DNA from: a bacterium
GTDB lineage: Bacteria; Campylobacterota; Campylobacteria; Campylobacterales; Sulfurimonadaceae
Assembly (NCBI GenBank): GCA_018825665.1
Contig: JAHJEG010000033.1
Span: 1-64,000 of the forward strand
DNA: 64,000 nt
Direction: 5' to 3'
Made by a program: the position numbers and the translations under genes. Below the pieces are notes generated by a model. It was not told the origin of the DNA. It saw nothing but the letters and a program-made list of their open reading frames with translations, and did not search any database. The stretch's first letter is position 1. Every line of letters starts with the position of its first letter. Below, in pieces: positions 63,155-64,000 of the stretch.

Positions 63155-64000
63155 TTAGGCATCCGCATCGTCACTTTTTAATAATCTTATTATAAAACAT
63201 ACACCCTGGTTTGAATTGCATACATCTATTTTTCCATTTAAATGCTCTTCTATAATCATTTTACTCATATACAGTCCCAACCCCGTTCCGTTTTTCTCAT
63301 CTTTTGTCGTAAAGTACGGATCAAAAATCTTTTGTAAGATATCTTCCTCTATCCCTGTTCCATTGTTACAGACCTCTGTATTGACATACTTTCCATCATC
63401 ATATACATTTATACTTATCAGAGCGTTTTTTATACCGTTGGATACTAAGGAATCCTTAGCATTATTGATTATATTTACAAAGACCTGCATTAATTCTCTT
63501 TGATAGGCACTCACTTCAGAGTAAGAATTATATTTAGCTTTGAACTCAATATTGTTATTTATCAGACTCTCTTTTACTATGGCATAGGTTTCACCTATGA
63601 TAGTTTGCATCTTAACTTTTGAAAAAGTTTTATCAGGCTTGAAGAAGTTTCGAAAATCGTCTATCGTTTTTGACAAGTGTGAGGTTTGCTCCAAAATATC
63701 GCGAGAATATTTTTCTGCCGTATTTGCATCAAAGTCACCGATTGCTATATCCACGAGCATGTTGTTTGCGTCCATAGATATACCTGCGATAGGTTGTCTC
63801 CACTGGTGTGCAATCATCCCTATCATCTCACCCATCGCAGCATGACGCGACTGCATAATCATTAACTCATCCTTTTTCTTCAATTCGGTAATATCCATAG
63901 CCGAAGTTATAAAAGTACGCTTTGCGTCTATAATCCCTAAAGGAGCAGAACTGAACTGCCAGACAATGACATCACCATTTTTTGTCATAATATTGTATTC
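63155..64000 (-). CDS. PAS-sensor histidine kinase, C-terminal part (probably continues past right edge)
   Basis: PLGIIDAKRTFITSAMDITELKKKDELMIMQSRHAAMGEMIGMIAHQWRQPIAG; GTGLGLYMSKMIIEEH; track ORF start at 63988 is likely internal. Confidence 0.85.
   Translation of the reverse strand, partial: EYNIMTKNGDVIVWQFSSAPLGIIDAKRTFITSAMDITELKKKDELMIMQSRHAAMGEMIGMIAHQWRQPIAGISMDANNMLVDIAIGDFDANTAEKYSRDILEQTSHLSKTIDDFRNFFKPDKTFSKVKMQTIIGETYAIVKESLINNNIEFKAKYNSYSEVSAYQRELMQVFVNIINNAKDSLVSNGIKNALISINVYDDGKYVNTEVCNNGTGIEEDILQKIFDPYFTTKDEKNGTGLGLYMSKMIIEEHLNGKIDVCNSNQGVCFIIRLLKSDDADA

Overview
The window looks like a chromosomal segment of a sulfur-oxidising Campylobacterota (Sulfurimonas/Sulfurovum/Sulfuricurvum-like). 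This assignment rests on codon and A+T character, a soxXYZAB cluster, a fused CcsBA-type cytochrome c biogenesis protein and very dense signal-transduction genes. Recognisable housekeeping genes include hemH, a CobB-type sirtuin, an M18 aminopeptidase, dnaE, efp, tgt, lpxB and dsbD. The accessory content is mostly c-di-GMP and sensor-kinase genes: a globin-coupled diguanylate cyclase, a heme-c-type sensor diguanylate cyclase, GGDEF-EAL proteins, two REC-HD-GYP regulators and a CheB-CheR-PAS kinase. The left edge holds the N-terminus of a LapA-like adhesin on the minus strand that the ORF track missed; it has a TAAG LapG-type cleavage motif and a Asp-Thr/Ser repeat tract. The most unusual signal is a dispersed 10-mer, GGCATGTGGA (extended YGGCATGTGGAAW). 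I count 16 exact copies by eye where about 0.1 are expected. They split 8/8 between strands, occur in all six reading-frame registers within coding sequence, and one pair forms an inverted-repeat terminator between convergent genes. That combination is the signature of a DNA-uptake-sequence-like system. I know of no described DUS/USS in Campylobacterota, so it needs a genome-wide count. All calls are from reading sequence only; no database search was run.
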